Below, piece after piece: positions 58,736-64,000 of a stretch of DNA of 64,000 nucleotides (position 1 is its first letter; every line of letters begins with the position of its first letter). The translations under genes were made by a program, and so were the position numbers. A model generated the notes under the pieces. The model searched no databases and had not been told where the DNA came from. It worked only from the letters and a program-made list of their open reading frames with translations. This DNA comes from Zygnema cylindricum (taxonomy: Eukaryota > Streptophyta > Zygnematophyceae > Zygnematales > Zygnemataceae): contig JBBHKE010001523.1 of assembly GCA_037447655.1 (NCBI GenBank), forward strand, positions 124,001 to 188,000. Direction: 5' to 3'.

Positions 58736-61700
58736 TTAAATTGCCGATTTTCGCATTTCTGACCAGATGCACAAAAGAGTATCCACGGCGTCTTGTTGTG
58801 ATCCTATGATGTCATCATCTTCCCTTCCCTCCATGCTTTTTATATTTGGTCGAACTAAAACCTCTCCTGCTTGCGAGATTCCCCTTAGCCATTCCTTGTG
58901 CAAATCCGGGAACTTGTGACCATACGTCGCAGCATCAAAAGTTTCGACAAGCTGCCCGTACATTTTTTCAGCTGCCCGTCCTGCTGCATTCACAACTTTT
59001 GCAGGAATTCCCGCAAGTTTTGCAACTTGAAGTCCATAACTTTTGGGACAAGCTCCTTCCTTCAACTTATACAAAAAGACAAGCGATTGATCTAAGGAAT
59101 CTTGTCCCATTATTGCCTTTGAGGAAACGTGTGAGGGATTGTTTTCTGGGTCTTCCCTATTATAATGATTTTCAGGCAGTTCTCTGTTACGAAACTCCTC
59201 ACAACTGGAACGAAACAGACACGCCATGTGACGCAAAGTCACATATAGACTGTGAGCAAATTCCGCTGTGAGAGGGTGATAATGTGTCGCAAACAATAGT
59301 CGACAATCAAGAGACTCCGTTATATGTTTTAGAACCTGCAAGGATCGTTTGCAGATTGAGAATAGATTTCAAATCCAGAAAATAATTGCTAACCAAGCAT
59401 TATAAACAATGCCATTGTCCTTATATTCTTTTGTCCCATGATTAGAAAAACTTTCCATAAGCCCTATTTATATAAACTTCAATTAGTTGAATTTATCGCT
59501 AGAAAACTTAAATTAACTGAGTCCTATAAGTAAAAAACTTAAGTTAATTAAGCAACATCACAAGAAAACTTAAATTAGTTCAAGCATTATTGTTTGAAAA
59601 TTAAATTCGTTGAGCCTGCACCAAAAAAACCTCAATTAGTTGGCCAAGGGTAGGAGAAAGTGTACTGCATATGCAATCGAATATCCATCGAATGTGGACG
59701 TTCCTCGGCCGAGTTCGTCCAATACCACAAGAGAGTCCTTTGTCGCGTGTTGTAATACGGAGGCAGCTTCATTACATTCTACCATAAATGTACCTGAAAT
59801 TCCCACATTAAAAATTCGTTGATCCCGGTCAATGTGAATTTAAACTAACTAAGAGGTGAAGTAAACACAGATTAAAAAGGTAATGTAGATGCAAACTAAA
59901 CGGGTAAAGTAAAAGTGAACTAAAGAAGCATTAGTACAGAAAGAGGTAAATGAAACATGGACTGAAGTGGTAAAGCTAGGGAAAAAGTCTTCAGAAGAGC
60001 TCATCAAATCCAAAACATGAAAAAAAGTACCCCGTGTCGAAGGAAAAATACAGGTAACACAGGAGAATTTTTTCATGTTTCGTTTAGTTCCTTAAACAAT
60101 TATTTGAGGTTCTACTTACTTTCTCCAGCCATGATGCGATCGCTAGCTCCGAGCCGAGTGAAGATGACATCAGCAGGAGAAAGGACAAAAGATTCTGCTG
60201 CCACATGGCAACCCAACTGGAATTTGTCCCATTCAACCCAAACACTCAAAAAGGTCAATATAAATTTAAAGTTAATAAGGTCACAAAAGGGACATTAGTC
60301 ACAAAATGAACAATCACAAAATAAAAGCCGGGAGAGCTGGAGATGCTATGTTGTTATCTAACTCGAATAGTCTAATCTACAACTGTACTGAATCCCAAGG
60401 AGAATTAAATGCTTAAAAATTTACACCAGTTTGTATCCATGTGTCACAAACCGGAAAGCACAAAAAGGAAGTTCCAAAAAGAAAGTCGTAAAAATGGAAA
60501 TCGCATTTGCGGCTATAGATTGATATAAACAAACCACCGTTATTATGTGCGTTGTTTTTCTAATTGATAATATTCTGGCCTTACATCCAAGCTTTTCCAG
60601 TAAGAAAAACCAATATGACTTGTGTGCTACCCAAAAACCAAACCTGAAACAGACCCATATGTTTCATATTCACGTGTTTCATACTCGAAGGCTTTTTATT
60701 CAAATGTTTTTTACTCACATGTTTCGTATTCACATGTTTCAAACTTCTTGAAATTCCATTGCAACTTTGTGAAACTCACAGCATCTCAGTAAAACATCAA
60801 GATATCTCCGAAAAAAAATGAATAACGACAGGTCCTCCCTCTCTCTCCTCTCCCTCTCACCTGCGCCATAAGTACTCCAAGGCATGTCGCTCTCAATAAT
60901 GTTGACTTGCCTCCCATATTGGGTCCAGTCAGAAGCATCGCCCTTGGACAATTCTCATTAGTGTTATCGTCTTTTCCTCCCAGAATAACATCATTTGGGA
61001 CAATAGTCCCTCCTCCTCCCACAGCATAGGGATGCCATAATCCCACAGCTCTGAGAGTACTTCCCCCTTTCAAATTTACACCATTCTTTCCAGCTTCTTC
61101 TCCACCTTCCTCCCTAACCTTTTCCTGACTATCATCAGAGTCCATATTGAAGTCCAAACAAGTCATGGGGGGATCTGCGAGACTGTCCTCAAAAGAAGTT
61201 CCTTTTTGGGTGCCTTTTTGAGTACCTTTTTGGGTAGTTGACTCATTCCCACATCCTCTTCCCATTCTCCATCTTTCCTCTCTACTCTTTTCTCCATTTC
61301 CAGATAAACTAAAGTCATCGGTTTTCACAAAAACCGGTCGACATTTAGTTCCCTCGGAGCTCGTTGCCACATTTGAAAATGCGATAAGGACATCTGTTCG
61401 AGCCAAAGCCTCACTAATTGCTGTCCATGTCAAAGTATGTTCATTGAAAAGTCGCAAAAGTTTACTCAAAAGACAAGCCTCTCTCTCTGTGCTAACCTGA
61501 CTCTCTTCCGAGTCCTGGTTTTCCGATTCCTGAAAAAACACACGGTTTTTTGGATTTTTTTAGTCGAGAAACTCCCAGTCATCTTTGAGTTTAAGTGGCA
61601 AAGAAGTTTCAAAATTAGGCCAGGAAACCGTAAATCACTATTGATGGAAGAAAACTTAGTATCGACACAAAAATGAAAACCTCCGTGGAGTTAGAATCAA

Positions 61701-63735
61701 TAATACTGATTAAGGGTTGTGTGACATGGAGACACACTCGTTTCTGATTTCTAACACTAATTTCTAATTTTAGGAAAAAAGGGAACATGGCCCAGAAAAG
61801 AGATATTAATTTTCTTAGATATTCCAAGTCAACCAAGCATGGAAATGGTAAAAAGGTTTCAAGATTTTAGCCACTAGTTTAAAAAAAATCCGAGTCTTCC
61901 TTACAAGAAGGTGGAAAAAAGAATCCAGGAGACAAACATACACCAAAAAAAAAACAACTTCAACTTCATACAGAATGTAATTATTTACCTCCACACGTAG
62001 CTTTATAGAGTCCTTCTTGTTCCGTGGCCACTCTATGAAGCCCTCGATCTCCTCCAAAATTTTCAAAGCTTCCTCATTTTCTGCGGTTCGTGACGCATCT
62101 AAAAGAAGCCGTGACGTTGGATGGCCATTCCCATCAATTCCCCTCTTTAAATCGGCTAAAAGGTCACAAGCTTCAATCAAACCCTTCACTGTCGTGGCGA
62201 AAACTTTAAGCTGAACAATGGAAGGCCCAATACATAAAAATGATCAGCAAAAGAATAAATAAAAAAACATAAAAAATGCAACGAGCGAAGAAAAAACATA
62301 GGTTTTAAATGTAAAATCAAACATGAATATGTCATTGGTCAAAATCAGTCTTCCAAAATAAAACCCCGAAATTCGACTCACCCAGGAAATCTGAAATCAC
62401 CTACAGTTACGTCGTATCTAAAAACTCTAATAAACTCTCCCTCCCCCCCCTGTTTTTACAAAGATTACAGTTGCTAAAAATCCCACAAATTTCCACGTGT
62501 AATTTATCAATTTCCACTCGATCTAGTGGTATACCATACAGAAATTATTCCTCAATCACTTAAATATTTCTTTTTTATTGTAATGAACGTACATAAAATG
62601 GAATGTACTTCTGAATCATATGATAAACTATCCATTTTTTGTTATTAGATTCAAAATGACTCACCCTCCTTTTATGAGTCTGACCAGCGGCCATGGGGAT
62701 AACTCCAAGCCCAGGTGTTCCCGCCATGCTGCGAATTCGACCAATGAGACGCTCCAGATCTGGAATCTTGTGAAGACCAGACGAAAGAGCTGATGCCAGG
62801 TGGCTCCGTGCAATAAGCTCATCTACGGTATCGAGACGCTCGTTGATCATCGGCACAGATCTTAAAGGATGGCAAATCCAACGGCGAAGAAGACGTTTGC
62901 CCGAAGGAGTAACGCAACAGTCGAGATGACCGAGCAATGTTCCTGGGAAGGTGGACAGAAAAAGGTTACACAACGAATAAATGCAAAGGTAAGTAAGCAG
63001 GTAAAGGTCAACAGAAAAAAAACTGGGATAGACTTCCTGCAAAGGCGGGGAAGTAGAAGTTTGTTGGAGAGCACACGGGCAAGAGAAGTGAAAAAATTGC
63101 ATTAAGATGGACTTCCTGAAAAAGTGGGAAAGTAAAGGTAGACAAAAAACAGTTGGGATAGACTTCCTGCGAAAATGGAAAAGTAAACGTCTGCGGAAGA
63201 GTACGAGGGAAAGGCAAGACAAAAACACATGGGAATAGACAACCTGCAAAGGTGGGAAAGCATACATATGCAGGATAATATGATGGGAAGGGAAGGAAAA
63301 AAGTCATTGGAATAGATACGGAGGGAAGGGTGAGATGAACGAGAAAAAAAAACAGGCCAAACTGGCGCTAAAGCACAAGCTTACTGGTTAGTCTTAGTCG
63401 AACAATATCAAGAATGAACTTCCTATGGGCTTTATACTACGGTTAGCTGTAAAATCGCAGTCTGAAATATTAGTGCAGTTCACTAAAAATGTTGTTAAGT
63501 TCTCTGACACATGACCTTCATAAACGACAGTCTTATGCTTAGTTCGAAGTCATACACACTCCTCATTCTTTACTAAGCATGATACTGAGGATGACAAACC
63601 CTTACCATTTTTGCTACCATCCTCAACGTTTTCAACGAGCTCAAGATTACGTAATGTTTGTCCATCCAATCGCAAGGATCCCGAATATACCCCATAGGGC
63701 AATAATTCCCCATGAGGTAACATCTCAACATCTAA
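58736..63735 (-). CDS. MSH7: DNA mismatch repair ATPase MSH7 (MutS homologue), C-terminal part, 5' end outside window
   Basis: Pairs with MSH2 in plants to recognise base mismatches. Exons in window: 63735-63606, 62942-62665, 62210-61989, 61529-60861, 60216-60120, 59793-59666 and 59335-58736; 707 codons plus stop, every phase closing. Seen in order: the MutS lever and core region ([42 protein letters not shown]); Walker [17 protein letters not shown]; signature [20 protein letters not shown] then [10 protein letters not shown]; Walker [29 protein letters not shown]; and [28 protein letters not shown] and GLWHPYAV match plant MSH7 better than MSH6. The exon before Walker A carries an unusual insertion of about 80 residues with [12 protein letters not shown]. 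Upstream exons (N-terminus, mismatch-binding domain) lie past 64000. Confidence 0.9.
59460..59640. repeat. Degenerate tandem repeat in MSH7 intron
   Basis: About four units of 40-45 bases built on AAAACTTAAATTAGTTGA, between the penultimate and last exons. A similar small array (CATGTTTCATATTCA words) lies at 60655-60750 in the intron before Walker A's downstream exon, and GGTAAAGTAAA-type words repeat at 59855-59985. Confidence 0.65.
62946..63260 (-). repeat. Array of acceptor-like units upstream of an MSH7 exon
   Basis: Read on the minus strand, at least four successive units of about 60-80 bases consist of a pyrimidine tract (CTTTCCCACCTTTG, TTTTCCATTTTCG, TTTCCCACTTTTT, CTTCCCCGCCTTTG), then CAGG and AAGTCTATCCCA-type sequence. 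CAGs fall near 63243, 63167, 63110 and 63038. The real acceptor (CACCTTCCCAG then GAACATTG) follows at 62943. Confidence 0.8.
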
Positions 63736-63844
63736 CTGCAAGGCCAACGCATTTGAGAAACGGGGACATTAGAATAGCAAAACGACAATGGGACATCCTT
63801 TCTTGCATTGCACATTTATATCTTGTTTTGGACAAACCAAATGT

Positions 63845-64000
63845 TACACCGTGCATCGCTATTAGCGTTAATGCTTTTCCTGCCAGAATCATGATCTTTC
63901 TCCGTGCAAAGTGTGCCCAATTTTCATTTGGAGACCGCCGTTCCAAAAGCAAGATATATTTCCATCGCAACCGTCAGATTGATAATCCGACAAGTGTGCA
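63845..64000. mobile_element. TA-family MITE, cut by window end
   Basis: TA then CACCGTGCATCGCTATTAG, CGTTAATGCTTTTCC, TTTCTCCGTGCAAAGTGTG, ATTTGGAGACCGCC and AATCCGACAAGTGTGCA. It lies within the MSH7 intron upstream of the first visible exon. Confidence 0.82.

Noticed and set aside
58736-63735. Assignment of the MutS homologue to MSH6
   Set aside because: [31 protein letters not shown] and GLWHPYAV follow plant MSH7 more closely; MSH6 remains the second choice.

Overview
This window is nuclear DNA of a green plant-lineage (streptophyte) organism. Its genes have spliceosomal introns with GT-AG borders. They include a plant-type MutS homologue (MSH7), a BAH/TFIIS-type chromatin reader, an F-box/SEL1/MYND protein and a receptor-like cytoplasmic kinase with a dual acylation motif. 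Large AT-rich intergenic tracts, many transposon remnants, long simple repeats and two 10-N scaffold gaps suggest a large, repeat-rich genome. A charophyte alga or other non-seed plant fits, but the species cannot be fixed from the sequence alone.

Layout. 1-8.1 kb: transposon territory holding a spliced pogo-like DDE transposase on the minus strand (one premature stop) with a second same-strand gene inside its first intron, and arrays of short GCGACGA hairpins. 8.4-9.5 kb: telomere-like minisatellite and a tandem duplication. 10-17.1 kb: minus-strand eight-exon BAH-TFIIS gene. 17.25-24.85 kb: two consecutive copies of a 3.4-4.1 kb segment containing a decayed reverse-transcriptase-type ORF, separated by a gap. 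24.8-28.3 kb: plus-strand seven-exon gene for a highly charged helical protein, followed by an array of its own 3' end. 30.2-32.3 kb: minus-strand F-box/SEL1/MYND gene whose first exon lies between long pyrimidine and purine tracts. 33-52 kb: gene-poor, with seven or more MITEs, including a three-level nest. 52.2-55.9 kb: plus-strand kinase with six exons. 58.7-63.7 kb: minus-strand MSH7, whose 5' end lies outside the window. I assembled exon models by hand; reading phase closes across every junction of every model.

No operon-like functional system links the genes. The most unusual property is structural: in all four genes with several introns, intron segments next to a splice site, often carrying the splice site plus a few exon bases, are tandemly duplicated. 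This leaves decoy acceptors or donors beside the real ones. Similarly, the last-exon tail and stop region of the charged-protein gene is repeated about eight times downstream. Two MITE families (an 8-bp-duplication hAT-like family and a TA-duplication mariner/pogo-like family) account for much of the remaining structure.
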